Source: an uncultured Prevotellaceae bacterium
GTDB lineage: Bacteria; Bacteroidota; Bacteroidia; Bacteroidales; Muribaculaceae
Assembly (NCBI GenBank): GCA_900541935.1
Contig: UQLZ01000024.1
Location: forward strand, 1-33,245
Length of the DNA stretch: 33,245 nucleotides
Direction: 5' to 3'
A program made the translations under genes and the position numbers. How positions within the stretch are numbered: the stretch's first letter is position 1; every line of letters starts with the position of its first letter. Positions 1 to 9,213 of the stretch are shown here, piece after piece. The notes under the pieces were generated by a model. The model was given only the letters and a program-made list of their open reading frames with translations, did not search any database and was not told where the DNA came from.

Positions 1-37
1 ATAATCGGAAAATTGGTCAAGTAAAGTATTCACTAAT

Positions 38-1441
38 TTAATTCAACCAACAGGTTAATTTCATATCATTATATGGAGTTCCTGTTATTTGGTCTTTCAA
101 AGAATTGTAATAATAAAACCCATCATAAGTTCCATTCCAACCCCAATTCATATACACCAAAGTAGAACTCAAAGGATGACCATGCATAAATTTATACATT
201 TGCCCAAATTCAGTTCGCCTTATATATGTCCATATCTCATATTCTTCAGAATCATAATATACATAGTCATAGCCACTGCATACCCATGCATGTCCCTGAT
301 TATTTCCAGTTGCAGTACCTCTCATAATAACAGGTCTTTTTTCTGACAAATCCGCCGCAGGATAAACTTTTCCATAGACTCCAAGCGTTGCCGTATATCC
401 ATAACTAAGCAATGCTTGATAAGTATCCGAGAAGTAAGTAGAGGTCCCATTTCCCCCAAACTGTGCCTTGCTTCGTTTAGCCACGTCATATAAGAAATCC
501 GATGTAGTTTTCGTAGCACTTTCATTTGGCATCGCTGACCAATTAAATGTTTTCGGATACTCAAAATACCTCAAAACCTGCCCAAGAGCAACTGAACCGC
601 AACCGACAAGAGCTCGCCCACCGTTTACCATCGGGAAACTCATATTAAAAGGATAATTTTGACCCCATTTAGTACTTAAAAAATTATCAATAAATTCAGT
701 TCTATCTGGTCCAGGCTTATTGGCAATAAACGACAGAGCATACCAATAATCAGCATACTCGGGATGAATCGCTTCTTTTATATATTCCCTCATTTTGTCA
801 TCAAATGCCTCATCTCCCGTTATCCGGTCATCAACACTATACACGTGATAACCTTGTCCGCGGAGCTCTCCTTTCTTTTTTTCAACCACTTGCCTTAACT
901 TGTTCAATGCCTGGGATTCTTCTGGAGTAAGTATATCTGGTGAACGGCTGATTTTTGCGTTAGCCATTGTTCCGTCCTCATACTGCCTCCAAAGCCTTCT
1001 ATAGTTATGCTTGACATCCTGTCGGAACGTATCGGATGCATTAACAGCATTCAACGTTCCTTCCTGCCACATTTTTAGACCATCAGGCTTCTCTCCACCA
1101 ACACTAAAATGCCCGGTCGTGTTGTATGCCAATATCGGATCATAATTCTTGGTTGCACTTATAATCATAAAACCTCCATTTTGCGGTCTATTCACCACAT
1201 AAACTAAAGGCTCTTGATTATCATCATAAATAGTTTCTACAGAATATTCCCCATTTGATGATTTTGTTTGAGGGAATACGGATTCAACAATATTTCTAAC
1301 CTCATCTGCATTGACCTTCACCGAGTCAATCTCAAGCACTTCATAAGAAGTATGTGCCACTTCAAAACCTAAGTCTTCCAAACGCTCTTCGCTACAAGAT
1401 AGCAAAAGCGGAAGATGCAAAAAAAGAACCAGTTTTTTCAT
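38..1441 (-). CDS. C10 family (SpeB/streptopain-like) cysteine protease lipoprotein
   Basis: Probable secreted, lipid-anchored cysteine endopeptidase. The start chosen is the ATG at 1441, giving 467 residues. It begins MKKLVLFLHLPLLLSC, a signal peptide with a lipobox in which Cys16 would be lipidated. An in-frame ATG at 1495 is rejected because it lies inside the promoter. Residues about 35-130 resemble the Spi/C10 prodomain, which in this family keeps the zymogen inactive. The catalytic Cys is Cys281 in VGCGSVALGQ, and the His is His384 in QGHAWVCSGYD, followed by the family motif NWGWNG. Both catalytic residues are present and the length is normal for Bacteroidales C10 proteins. There is no T9SS sorting domain, so export is probably by Sec and the Lol-type lipoprotein route. 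The gene is divergent from the alcohol dehydrogenase. Substrate is unknown. Family assignment is confident. Confidence 0.9.
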   Translation of the reverse strand: MKKLVLFLHLPLLLSCSEERLEDLGFEVAHTSYEVLEIDSVKVNADEVRNIVESVFPQTKSSNGEYSVETIYDDNQEPLVYVVNRPQNGGFMIISATKNYDPILAYNTTGHFSVGGEKPDGLKMWQEGTLNAVNASDTFRQDVKHNYRRLWRQYEDGTMANAKISRSPDILTPEESQALNKLRQVVEKKKGELRGQGYHVYSVDDRITGDEAFDDKMREYIKEAIHPEYADYWYALSFIANKPGPDRTEFIDNFLSTKWGQNYPFNMSFPMVNGGRALVGCGSVALGQVLRYFEYPKTFNWSAMPNESATKTTSDFLYDVAKRSKAQFGGNGTSTYFSDTYQALLSYGYTATLGVYGKVYPAADLSEKRPVIMRGTATGNNQGHAWVCSGYDYVYYDSEEYEIWTYIRRTEFGQMYKFMHGHPLSSTLVYMNWGWNGTYDGFYYYNSLKDQITGTPYNDMKLTCWLN

Positions 1442-1469
1442 AGCATAAAATTCTAGATTTTCGCTTTTG

Positions 1470-1499
1470 CAAATATAAAAAATTAAAAAAACCAACCAA
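1470..1499 (-). promoter_or_regulatory. Promoter of the C10 protease
   Basis: Read on the minus strand, TTG (1499-1497) is followed by 19 bases and TATATTTG (1477-1470). This matches the Bacteroidota -33/-7 pattern. It places transcription start about 25 bases before the ATG at 1441. Confidence 0.6.
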
Positions 1500-1804
1500 T
1501 ATTTTATTAGTTAAACATCGTTAACATAATACGTTAATAAACAAATCATTGCCTCTCTATTTTGCCAATATTCTCTAATAAAAAATTTTTCTAAATTCGC
1601 CCAGTCAAGAACGTTCCATATACGCGACAAGAATGCGACTATTAGTACCTTTACTTATTACTAATCCGAACTGGCAATGTTAAATTTTAACAAAAATGTA
1701 ATTAACGTGTGATTTTTCTTATCAAACTGTAGGAAATTCAAATTTTTAAAAATAACTTTGAGAAACGAATTTTAAACAAAAGTCTAACCATAAAACTAAC
1801 AATT
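1500..1804. other. Divergent intergenic region before the alcohol dehydrogenase
   Basis: AT-rich, with no credible ORF. It holds a TAnnTTTG box, TAACTTTG at 1753-1760, about 44 bases before the dehydrogenase ATG; no clear -33 TTG is seen at the right distance. An inverted repeat, ATTAGTA (1641-1647) and TACTAAT (1659-1665), could be an operator. Confidence 0.4.
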
Positions 1805-2974
1805 ATGAGTGAAATGAAATTTTCTGCTTTTATCCCCACCAAACTAATTTTCGGAGCCGGGGAAGTTGCCAAATTGGCAGAAACTGCACTCCCCGGCAAA
1901 AAAGCCTTAGTAGTAATCTCTGCCGGTACATCTATGCGTAAATATGGATATTTAGACCGTGTTTGCGCATTGTTGCAAAAAAATAGTGTATCTTCGGTTA
2001 TCTATGATAAAATCCTTGCAAACCCAATAAAGGACCACGTTATGGAAGGTGCCGCTCTTGCTAAGCAGGAAGGCTGCGACTTCGTTGTTGGCCTTGGCGG
2101 TGGCAGCACAATCGACTCTGCCAAGATGATTGCAGTTATGACTGCCAGCGAGGAAGACCTTTGGGACTACGCTTGCGGAGGTACCGGAGGCGGAAAGGCT
2201 ATAAAGAAGTCCCTCCCTATAGTGGCAATCCCTACAACAGCCGGTACTGGCACAGAGGTTGACCCTTGGGCGGTTATTACAAACACCGACACGCAAGAAA
2301 AAATAGGTTTAGGAAATAAGGTTACATTCCCAACATTATCTATCGTTGACCCGGAATTGATGCTTTCTATTCCTCCTAAATTCACTGCATACCAAGGATT
2401 TGACGCTTTCTTCCACGCTTCTGAAGGATATATTGCAAACATCGCTTCTCCTATCAGCGACATTTTCGCTCTTGAAGCAATCAGACTGCTTTACAAATAC
2501 TTGCCAATCGCAGTTAAAGACGGTAACAACCTAAAGGCACGAACAAAAGTTGCCTGGGCTTCTACCCTCGCAGGACTTGTTGAAGCAACTTCTTCTTGCA
2601 CATCTGAGCATTCCATGGAGCACGCTATGAGTGCTTATTACCCTGAACTTCCTCACGGAGCGGGACTTATCGCTATCTCCAAGGCATACTTCACCACCTT
2701 CAAAAACGACAAGATGAAGAGATACATGAAGATGTATGAAGTAATGACTGAGAAGAAGAGCGCAAGACCGTCTGACTTTGTTGACGCTCTTGACTATATG
2801 CAAAAGGAATGCGGCGTTGACAATATAAAACTTAGCGAATTTGGCATTTCACCGACCGACTTCCCTCGCTTTGCCGACAACGCACTAAATGCGATGGGTG
2901 GACTCTTCGACTATGACCCAAGAGCGCTCTCAAGAGCAGAAATTATCAAAATCTACTCAGATTCATATAAATAA
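1805..2974 (+). CDS. Iron-containing (group III) alcohol dehydrogenase
   Basis: Cytosolic NAD(P)-dependent alcohol/aldehyde oxidoreductase of the Fe-ADH family (FucO, butanol and 1,3-propanediol dehydrogenases), 389 residues. The dinucleotide-binding GGGS is at residues 98-101. The metal ligands can be placed by pattern: Asp200 and His204 in GFDAFFHASEGY, His269/His273 in EHSMEH, and His284 in LPHG. In family members three of these His plus the Asp hold the Fe or Zn. The substrate cannot be told from sequence; disposing of reducing power by reducing an aldehyde in fermentation is the usual role. It appears monocistronic, with its own -7 box upstream and a strong terminator directly downstream. 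Confidence 0.92.
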   Translation: MSEMKFSAFIPTKLIFGAGEVAKLAETALPGKKALVVISAGTSMRKYGYLDRVCALLQKNSVSSVIYDKILANPIKDHVMEGAALAKQEGCDFVVGLGGGSTIDSAKMIAVMTASEEDLWDYACGGTGGGKAIKKSLPIVAIPTTAGTGTEVDPWAVITNTDTQEKIGLGNKVTFPTLSIVDPELMLSIPPKFTAYQGFDAFFHASEGYIANIASPISDIFALEAIRLLYKYLPIAVKDGNNLKARTKVAWASTLAGLVEATSSCTSEHSMEHAMSAYYPELPHGAGLIAISKAYFTTFKNDKMKRYMKMYEVMTEKKSARPSDFVDALDYMQKECGVDNIKLSEFGISPTDFPRFADNALNAMGGLFDYDPRALSRAEIIKIYSDSYK

Positions 2975-2997
2975 AATATTATAATAACAATAACGAA

Positions 2998-3042
2998 GAG
3001 GGCACCCAAAAGCCATTAGGCTTTAAGGTTGCCCTCTTTTTT
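2998..3042 (+). terminator. Rho-independent terminator of the alcohol dehydrogenase
   Basis: GAGGGCA (2998-3004) pairs with TGCCCTC (3030-3036). An inner stem AAAGCC/GGCTTT encloses ATTA, and six T follow. Confidence 0.85.
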
Positions 3043-3238
3043 GTTCACGCATGGCGGACACATTTGCAATATATCCTTACAAAATATTGATACGCAATCG
3101 TTTCAGCAGACCCTCCATAGGGACGCTTTGAATAAAAGAGCCAGCGTTTCACTCCATCAAAACTTTTGTGCCGTAACGGGCTGAAATGCATCACCTCACT
3201 AACCGTTATTTTTGCAAACAAACAATTAAATATCCACA

Positions 3239-3246
3239 TAACTTTG
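3239..3246 (+). promoter_or_regulatory. -7 box (TAACTTTG) of the lysis cassette
   Basis: TAACTTTG lies 12 bases before the holin ATG at 3259. A second match, TATTTTTG, is at 3207-3214. The box supports the ATG at 3259 over an upstream in-frame ATG at 3166. Confidence 0.45.
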
Positions 3247-3258
3247 CAGAAAAAAGCC

Positions 3259-3723
3259 ATGGAAACACAAATAATCACAGAAGAAATCGCAGGCAGGATA
3301 ATACCGCTTATCGCAACTGTCTGCATAGAGTATGCCCTCGTTATGCTATCCATCATCGGCGATATGGTAAGCGGAATCCGCAAAGCAAAAAAGCGAGGGG
3401 AAGCAACACGAAGCAAGGCATTGCGGAGAACCATCGACAAAGCGGCTGGCTACTACAACGTTCTGCTAATTCTCACTATAGTTGACGCAATGCAAATAAC
3501 GGCGGCAATATTCATGAGGACAGTTGAAGGTTATGAAATCCCAACAATTCCAGCATTTACCCTCATTGGCTCGCTCGGAATGGCTTTTATCGAAGTCAAA
3601 AGCATCTTCGAAAAAGCCTCAGAGAAAGAAAAAGAGAGTGCAGCTGACCTGCTAAGGATGATAAAAGAAATATCCCAAAACCCTAAAATGAAAGAAATAA
3701 TAACCGAAATTCTAAAAAAATGA
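3259..3723 (+). CDS. Phage-type holin family membrane protein
   Basis: Small inner-membrane protein of 154 residues resembling the holins carried by Bacteroidales phages and prophages. Three hydrophobic segments are visible at about residues 16-39, 65-85 and 96-113. The loop between the first two is strongly basic (RKAKKRGEATRSKALRR), and the C-terminal tail from residue 115 is charged. In phages such proteins open the inner membrane so that the endolysin can reach peptidoglycan. The next gene is an M15 peptidase starting in an ATGA overlap, the usual holin-endolysin pairing, which is the main support. An upstream ATG at 3166 would add 31 residues but lies before the -7 box. No other phage gene is seen nearby. 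Confidence 0.7.
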   Translation: METQIITEEIAGRIIPLIATVCIEYALVMLSIIGDMVSGIRKAKKRGEATRSKALRRTIDKAAGYYNVLLILTIVDAMQITAAIFMRTVEGYEIPTIPAFTLIGSLGMAFIEVKSIFEKASEKEKESAADLLRMIKEISQNPKMKEIITEILKK

Positions 3724-4073
3724 AACATTTCACAATCGAGGAACTGACGCGTTCCGAAACAGCAAAACGTCTGAATATTGACAACACTCCGACGAAAAAC
3801 GTTATAGCCAACCTCACAAATCTGGTAGAAAAGGTGCTTGACCCGGCACGCGAGCAACTCGGCAAACCGATTTACGTAAACAGCGGATACCGCTGTAAGG
3901 AACTTAACGATGCCGTTATGGGAGCCCGGAACTCATACCACAAAAAAGGCAGGGCGGCAGACTTGGACACAAGAACAGGCAACAACAGGATGCTACTATC
4001 CATTCTGCAAAAACTACCACACACAGAACTAATCTGGGAAGACAACGGCAAATGGATACACGTTGCCCTATAA
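3720..4073 (+). CDS. M15-family peptidase, phage-type endolysin
   Basis: Predicted zinc peptidase of 117 residues cutting peptide bonds in peptidoglycan (D-Ala-D-Ala carboxypeptidase/L-Ala-D-Glu endopeptidase superfamily). The family pattern is intact: SGYRC at 55-59, then His74 and Asp81 spaced as HxxxxxxD in SYHKKGRAADLD, and His114 in the C-terminal WIHVAL. There is no signal peptide, so export would depend on the holin just upstream. The ATG overlaps the holin stop (ATGA at 3720-3723), implying translational coupling. The length fits the compact single-domain endolysins of Bacteroidales prophages rather than cellular carboxypeptidases. Its exact cleavage site is not deducible. Confidence 0.85.
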   Translation: MKHFTIEELTRSETAKRLNIDNTPTKNVIANLTNLVEKVLDPAREQLGKPIYVNSGYRCKELNDAVMGARNSYHKKGRAADLDTRTGNNRMLLSILQKLPHTELIWEDNGKWIHVAL

Positions 4074-4134
4074 CCCATACTGTTCAATTAAAAATTTTTA
4101 AACTTACAAAGGTGCTTAAAATCAATATATAATT

Positions 4135-4164
4135 TTGATTTTCCCTGCCTTTGCATTATCTTTG
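4135..4164 (+). promoter_or_regulatory. Promoter of fructose-bisphosphate aldolase
   Basis: TTTG (4135-4138), 18 bases, TATCTTTG (4157-4164). Transcription would start about 50 bases before the ATG at 4223. Confidence 0.6.
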
Positions 4165-4222
4165 CACCAAAATTTAAGGTTAATCAAGGATAATCAATTT
4201 ATTCAATTTATATCATTACATT

Positions 4223-5224
4223 ATGGTAAATTATAAAGACCTCGGACTTGTAAACACTCGCGAGATGTTTGCAAAAGCAATTGAAGGCGGTTATGCTATC
4301 CCAGCATTTAACTTCAACAACATGGAGCAGTTGCAAGCAATTATTCAAGCTGCTGCTGAAACAAAATCTCCGGTAATTCTTCAAGTATCAAGCGGTGCAC
4401 GCAAGTACGCTAATCAAACTCTTCTTCGCTACATGGCTGAAGGTGCAGTTGAATACGCAAAAGAACTTGGTTGGGAACACCCACAAATCGTTCTTCACCT
4501 TGACCACGGTAACTCTTTCGAGTTGTGTAAGTCATGTGTTGACTTCGGTTTCTCTTCTGTTATGATCGACGGTTCACACCTTCCATACGAAGAAAACGTT
4601 GCTCTTACAAAACAAGTTGTTGACTATGCTCACCAATATGGCGTAACTGTAGAAGGCGAACTTGGTGTCTTGGCTGGCGTTGAAGACGAAGTTTCTTCAG
4701 ACCACCACACTTACACTGACCCAGAAGAAGTTATCGACTTCGCTACAAGAACAGGTTGCGACAGCTTGGCTATTTCAATCGGTACTTCTCACGGTGCTTA
4801 CAAATTCACTCCAGAGCAATGCCACGTTGATCCAGCAACTGGTCGCTTGGTTCCTCCTCCATTGGCATTCGACGTATTGGACGCTGTTATGGAAAAATTG
4901 CCTGGATTCCCTATCGTTCTTCACGGTTCATCTTCTGTTCCTCAAGAAGAAGTTGACACTATCAACAAATACGGTGGTGCTTTGAAGGCTGCTATCGGTA
5001 TTCCTGAAGAAGAACTCCGCAAAGCTGCTAAATCTGCAGTTTGCAAAATCAACATCGACTCTGACAGCCGTCTTGCTATGACTGCTGCTATCCGCCAGGT
5101 ATTCGCTGAATCTCCAGCAGAATTCGACCCACGTAAATACCTCGGCCCGGCTCGTGATAACATGAAGAAACTCTACATGCACAAAATTATCAACGTGCTC
5201 GGTAGCGACGGCAAAGCTTTATAA
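4223..5224 (+). CDS. fba: Class II fructose-bisphosphate aldolase
   Basis: Zn-dependent cytosolic aldolase that interconverts fructose 1,6-bisphosphate with glyceraldehyde 3-phosphate and dihydroxyacetone phosphate in glycolysis and gluconeogenesis; 333 residues. Class II hallmarks are present: HLDHG with the catalytic Asp and a Zn His (about residues 93-97), VEGELG (about 142-147), GTSHGAYK with a further Zn His (about 187-194), and the phosphate-binding HGSSS. The length and the C-terminal YLGPARDNM segment match the longer class IIB enzymes. It has its own promoter and a terminator hairpin, so it is probably transcribed alone. Codon choice is strongly biased, as in highly expressed genes. 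Confidence 0.95.
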   Translation: MVNYKDLGLVNTREMFAKAIEGGYAIPAFNFNNMEQLQAIIQAAAETKSPVILQVSSGARKYANQTLLRYMAEGAVEYAKELGWEHPQIVLHLDHGNSFELCKSCVDFGFSSVMIDGSHLPYEENVALTKQVVDYAHQYGVTVEGELGVLAGVEDEVSSDHHTYTDPEEVIDFATRTGCDSLAISIGTSHGAYKFTPEQCHVDPATGRLVPPPLAFDVLDAVMEKLPGFPIVLHGSSSVPQEEVDTINKYGGALKAAIGIPEEELRKAAKSAVCKINIDSDSRLAMTAAIRQVFAESPAEFDPRKYLGPARDNMKKLYMHKIINVLGSDGKAL

Positions 5225-5243
5225 TTTTTTATAATAAGATTCT

Positions 5244-5278
5244 AAGGAGGTGTGTCAAAAATTTTGGCACACCTCCTT
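5244..5278 (+). terminator. Terminator hairpin after the aldolase
   Basis: AAGGAGGTGTG (5244-5254) pairs exactly with CACACCTCCTT (5268-5278), with CAAAA/TTTTG inside. A T-rich stretch follows but not a clean T run. The core resembles the hairpin at 27917. Confidence 0.75.
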
Positions 5279-5619
5279 TGCTTTTCTTTATTTACAAAAA
5301 GATGGTAAAAAACATAACACCCCAACATATCTTTTCAAAGTATAACCATTACTAAAAAATGAGCAGTAAAATTAACAACACCTTTTCCAAACCATATACC
5401 ACGCTCAAGAAACGCATATCCGCTTAAAAATACAATCAGACATTCATAAGCCAAAAAGGAACATAAAGACTTTCTGACAAAACAGGAGCACAATTAAGAG
5501 AACACTCTACTTATTAAAAAACAGCCACAAAACATACGCGTTTTTATATATCCCAAGCAATAAATAACCTGTTTCACCGTTATAAATTCAAGCATTGCTA
5601 TATAAAGTTTAAAACAATA
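5279..5619. other. Intergenic region before porU
   Basis: About 340 AT-rich bases. A 22-codon ATG reading frame at 5359 is too short and lacks support. No TAnnTTTG box in good register was found, so the promoter of the following porU gene is not located. No repeat or RNA structure stands out. Confidence 0.3.
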
Positions 5620-8600
5620 ATGAAACACTATATCTCACAATCTTGGAAATACATATCAGTCAGCTTAATTTGTGCAATCATCTGGGCATTGCCACAAAAT
5701 GCTAAAGCCGTTGAATATAGCAACGAATCTGCACTTGCAACTGGCAGATGGGTAAAAATAAGGATTACCGAATCTGGTATTCATCAAATAACAAAAAGCA
5801 CCCTCTCCAAATGGGGTTTTTCAGACATTTCAAAAGTAAATATCTACGGCTACGGAGGAGCTAAAGTATCAGAACGCCTTGGTAACGACTACATTGATGA
5901 CCTGCCACTTATCCCTACATATAAAGACAATAATAAAATAATTTTCTATGCTCAAGGGCCTACCAGTTGGCAGGACAGAGGTTCTGGAAACATTCGACTG
6001 CTACGAACTATTAATCCATATTCAGTTAATGGATACTACTTTATTTCTGACAAAGACATTGAAATTCCAAAACAAGAAGGGACAGGCATAGCCGCAAACG
6101 CACAAACAGGTCCGCTTATAACCTCTTTTCCTGAATACATTCATCACGAAAAAGAGCAAACGGCACCAGCAAATACAGGTTCTTCTCTTGTTGGAGAAGA
6201 CTTCAAATACAAATCTTCACAATATTTTGACTTCACCCTTGCAAATTCCGTTCCGGGATTAGATGCATACGTTAGAGTAAACTTCATTGCAAAAGTTGCA
6301 GGCGGGCGCAGCACTGTCAACGTAACAAGCAATTCAGAAAAATGCACATCAATGAATATTGAAGGCGTTTCTCTAAACGACAACTATGCCATTTGCAACG
6401 TCAAGTTCTGCGACGGTAAGATAAACAGTCCTGGTGAAAAAGTTAGAATAGGTATAGAATATGAAAATACGGGTATCCTACACATGGCATACCTTGATTA
6501 CATAACTATAAACTACACTCGGAAACTCGAGATGCTTGAGCCTTCAATGGCTTTCAGAAGCACAACACAAAGTTGCCGCGACAGCGTTTTCGCTATTGCT
6601 GGAGCAAAGCAGGACCTTGTTGTTTGGGACATTACAACAAACTACAGGCCTATAACAGTAAATACTTCTAAAGAAGGCTCTTACGCCTATTTCCAACAGA
6701 CAGAATCTGGAAGAAGAGAATACGTTGCATTCTCCCCTTCAGGCACATTCCCCTCTCCTGAATTTGCAGCAAACATCAGCAACCAGAACATACACGGCAT
6801 GGAAACACCTACGATGCTGATTATATCACCTGCTGAATTTACTGCACAAGCGGAAAGAATAGCCGAGTTACATAGAACAAATGATGGGATGAAGGTAGTT
6901 GTCATCGACGACAAAGCAATTTATAACGAATTTTCATCAGGTACTCCCGATGCTATGGCTTACAGAAAAATTTGCAAAATGTGGTGGGAAAGGACTAAAT
7001 CTCTTCCTGACAACAGCAATGACAAATTCAGATACCTTATTCTGTTTGGAAGAAGCGTTTATGACAATAGGAAAATAACTCCTGAAGTCAAAAACATCAA
7101 CTACCCTATGCTACTAACATGGGAATCCGACAACATAACATCGCAATCTTCAAGTTTCAACTCTGATGATGTTTTCTGCATCCTTGAAGACAACACCGAC
7201 ATTTCCACAAAAAACGGCAAACTAAATATCGCTTCAGGACGCTTCCCTGTTAAAAGTGTTGCAGAGGCTAAGAAAGTTGTTGACAAACTTTACAAATACG
7301 TAAACAGCAATGACCCAGGCGCTTGGAAAAACAACATAATGATAATTGCCGATGACGGCGACTCCGGAATACACATGCTTTCATCCGACGAGTTTATAAA
7401 AAACATGCAAGCAAACGGCGGAGAACGGTACGTTTATAACAGAGTTTATATCGATGCCTTTGAAAGGACGTCTGACGGAACAGGACAAAACTATCCAGAA
7501 GCAAGAGAAAGGATGTTAAGAAACTTCAAAAACGGCGTTCTATACGCAAGTTACGTTGGTCACGCAAATCCCAAATCATGGACACACAACGGATTGCTTA
7601 CTTGGAACGACATAAACTCGGAATATTTTTACAAGCATCCCGCCTTCATTTACACAGGAACCTGCGAATTTACTCGCTGGGACGACGCTGCCGTTTCTGG
7701 CGGTGAACTCCTATTCCTTAATGACCAGGGCGGTTTCATCGGTATGCTGACATCCTCTCGAGCAACAGGAATTTCATACAATGGGGAATTTGCCGCAGAT
7801 ATGGGAAAATTCCTCACGAAGAAGAATCAATACGGCGAATATGACCGCATTGGTGACATTATTGTCAAACTTAAAAATAACCGTCCAAGTGACGGAGGAC
7901 ACCGTTGGAAATATGTTCTTCTCGGTGACCCGGCAATGAAGCTGAAATATCCACAGGAAAAAATCGTTATCGACGAGATAAACGGAAAAATCGTTGGAAC
8001 TGATGACGCTATAGAGTTAAAAGCAGGAAGCCTCGCTTCCTTAAAGGGACACGTTGAAGATTTAAACGGAAACATTTTGTCGGAAATGAACGGCGAACTA
8101 TTTACCACCGTATATGACGCTGAAGAGTCAGTAACAACAAACGGATTCGGAGAAGGAGACAAAGACCCAGGACTCGAGTTCACCTTTGACGAATGGAGCA
8201 ACAAACTGTATAGCGGAGTAAACCCGGTAACAAACGGAACTTTCGAATTTACCTTCAGAGTTCCTATGGAAATATCAAACAATTACAGACCTGGAATGAT
8301 TTCTCTTTATGCAACAAATGAGGATGGATCTATTGACGCAAACGGAATAGAATCTCAATTCTATATTTATGACTACTCAACAGAAGAAAAGACAGATACT
8401 GAAGGTCCCCAAATTGATATGTTCGTCATCAACGATAGCGAATTTAAAGACGGCGACATCGTCAATGAAACACCATATATCATTGCAAAATTTCATGACG
8501 AATCAGGAATCAACATATCCAGTGCCGGAATAGGCCACCAAATGACCCTTCTTCTTGACGGCAAAACAACATTCAATGAACTCGAACCTTATTATAGCGA

Positions 8601-9054
8601 AGACATTGAAAAAATAGGAACTCTTGCATTCCAAATGAAAGAAATTAAGGAAGGTAACCACTCACTAAGATTGCGCGTATGGGATAACCTCGGCAACCAT
8701 TCTGAAAAGGAAATATCTTTCACCGTTGCAAAAGGTCTAAGTCCTAAGATGCTCGACGTATATACCGATGCAAACCCGGCAAAAACAGAAGCCAACTTCT
8801 ATATCCGCCACAACCGCCCAGACGCGAACGTCACTGTAACAATTCAAGTATATAATATGATGGGGCAACAGGTTTGGACAAACACAACAACAGGACGCAG
8901 CGACATGTATCTGTCAATGCCTGTCACTTGGAACCTTACCGACAACTCAGGCGTTAGGGTAAACAGAGGAATATACCTGTACAGAGCAACAATATCTACC
9001 GACGGCATGAATGAGTCATCTGCAACAAAGCGCATTGCTGTATGCGGCGACTAA
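5620..9054 (+). CDS. porU: Type IX secretion sortase PorU (C25 gingipain-fold peptidase)
   Basis: Outer-membrane-associated T9SS sortase. In Porphyromonas, PorU removes the C-terminal sorting domain of cargo and attaches the protein to anionic LPS. It has 1144 residues, close to the family length, with a signal peptide ending near residue 30 (QNAKA). Residues about 30-350 form a beta-rich N-terminal region. The C25 catalytic domain spans about 397-775, with His648 in YVGHANPKSW and Cys682 in TGTCEFTRWD. Ig-like regions follow, and a C-terminal sorting-like domain runs from about 1041, including HNRPDANV, NMMGQQVW, WNLTDNSG and GIYLYRATIS. This tail looks canonical for Bacteroidales PorU. The gene is alone, with a terminator after it, and is not adjacent to porV; a paralogue at 10431 holds that place. 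Assignment of this copy as the main sortase is inference. Confidence 0.88.
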   Translation: MKHYISQSWKYISVSLICAIIWALPQNAKAVEYSNESALATGRWVKIRITESGIHQITKSTLSKWGFSDISKVNIYGYGGAKVSERLGNDYIDDLPLIPTYKDNNKIIFYAQGPTSWQDRGSGNIRLLRTINPYSVNGYYFISDKDIEIPKQEGTGIAANAQTGPLITSFPEYIHHEKEQTAPANTGSSLVGEDFKYKSSQYFDFTLANSVPGLDAYVRVNFIAKVAGGRSTVNVTSNSEKCTSMNIEGVSLNDNYAICNVKFCDGKINSPGEKVRIGIEYENTGILHMAYLDYITINYTRKLEMLEPSMAFRSTTQSCRDSVFAIAGAKQDLVVWDITTNYRPITVNTSKEGSYAYFQQTESGRREYVAFSPSGTFPSPEFAANISNQNIHGMETPTMLIISPAEFTAQAERIAELHRTNDGMKVVVIDDKAIYNEFSSGTPDAMAYRKICKMWWERTKSLPDNSNDKFRYLILFGRSVYDNRKITPEVKNINYPMLLTWESDNITSQSSSFNSDDVFCILEDNTDISTKNGKLNIASGRFPVKSVAEAKKVVDKLYKYVNSNDPGAWKNNIMIIADDGDSGIHMLSSDEFIKNMQANGGERYVYNRVYIDAFERTSDGTGQNYPEARERMLRNFKNGVLYASYVGHANPKSWTHNGLLTWNDINSEYFYKHPAFIYTGTCEFTRWDDAAVSGGELLFLNDQGGFIGMLTSSRATGISYNGEFAADMGKFLTKKNQYGEYDRIGDIIVKLKNNRPSDGGHRWKYVLLGDPAMKLKYPQEKIVIDEINGKIVGTDDAIELKAGSLASLKGHVEDLNGNILSEMNGELFTTVYDAEESVTTNGFGEGDKDPGLEFTFDEWSNKLYSGVNPVTNGTFEFTFRVPMEISNNYRPGMISLYATNEDGSIDANGIESQFYIYDYSTEEKTDTEGPQIDMFVINDSEFKDGDIVNETPYIIAKFHDESGINISSAGIGHQMTLLLDGKTTFNELEPYYSEDIEKIGTLAFQMKEIKEGNHSLRLRVWDNLGNHSEKEISFTVAKGLSPKMLDVYTDANPAKTEANFYIRHNRPDANVTVTIQVYNMMGQQVWTNTTTGRSDMYLSMPVTWNLTDNSGVRVNRGIYLYRATISTDGMNESSATKRIAVCGD

Positions 9055-9092
9055 CAGCTTCTTAAAAATTTAGCACATCGCGTATTACACTA

Positions 9093-9137
9093 CGGCAACA
9101 ATAGATTTTAACAATCTTTTGTTGCCGTTTACTCTTT
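9093..9137 (+). terminator. Terminator after porU
   Basis: CGGCAACAA (9093-9101) pairs with TTGTTGCCG (9119-9127). An inner AGATT/AATCT stem is present, and a T-rich tract follows. It separates porU from the rex operon. Confidence 0.8.
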
Positions 9138-9157
9138 AATTTTGAAATTGTCAACAC

Positions 9158-9188
9158 TTGCTTTTAAAAGTTATTTTCACTACCTTTG
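9158..9188 (+). promoter_or_regulatory. Promoter of the rex-FAH-porU2-porV-ispF operon
   Basis: TTG (9158-9160), exactly 20 bases, TACCTTTG (9181-9188). Start of transcription would be about 20 bases before the rex ATG at 9214. No later internal promoter was recognised before porV, so this probably serves the whole cluster. A weak Rex-operator-like palindrome (TTTTGAA/TCAACA, 9140-9156) abuts the -33 element. Confidence 0.65.
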
Positions 9189-9213
9189 TACCAGACAAAA
9201 ATAACCGAGAAAA

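Noticed and set aside
1442..1495. Longer C10 protease start at the ATG of 1495
   Set aside because: The extra 18 codons overlap the -7 box and reach the -33 region, and they would bury the lipoprotein signal peptide.
1711..1732. Rex or CRP-like site (TGTGA..TCAAA) before the alcohol dehydrogenase
   Set aside because: Spacing and the right half do not fit either consensus.
3166..3258. Longer holin start at the ATG of 3166
   Set aside because: It lies upstream of both TAnnTTTG boxes, and the added residues do not resemble the family.
5359..5427. 22-codon frame upstream of porU
   Set aside because: Too short, no ribosome binding site, no recognisable peptide.
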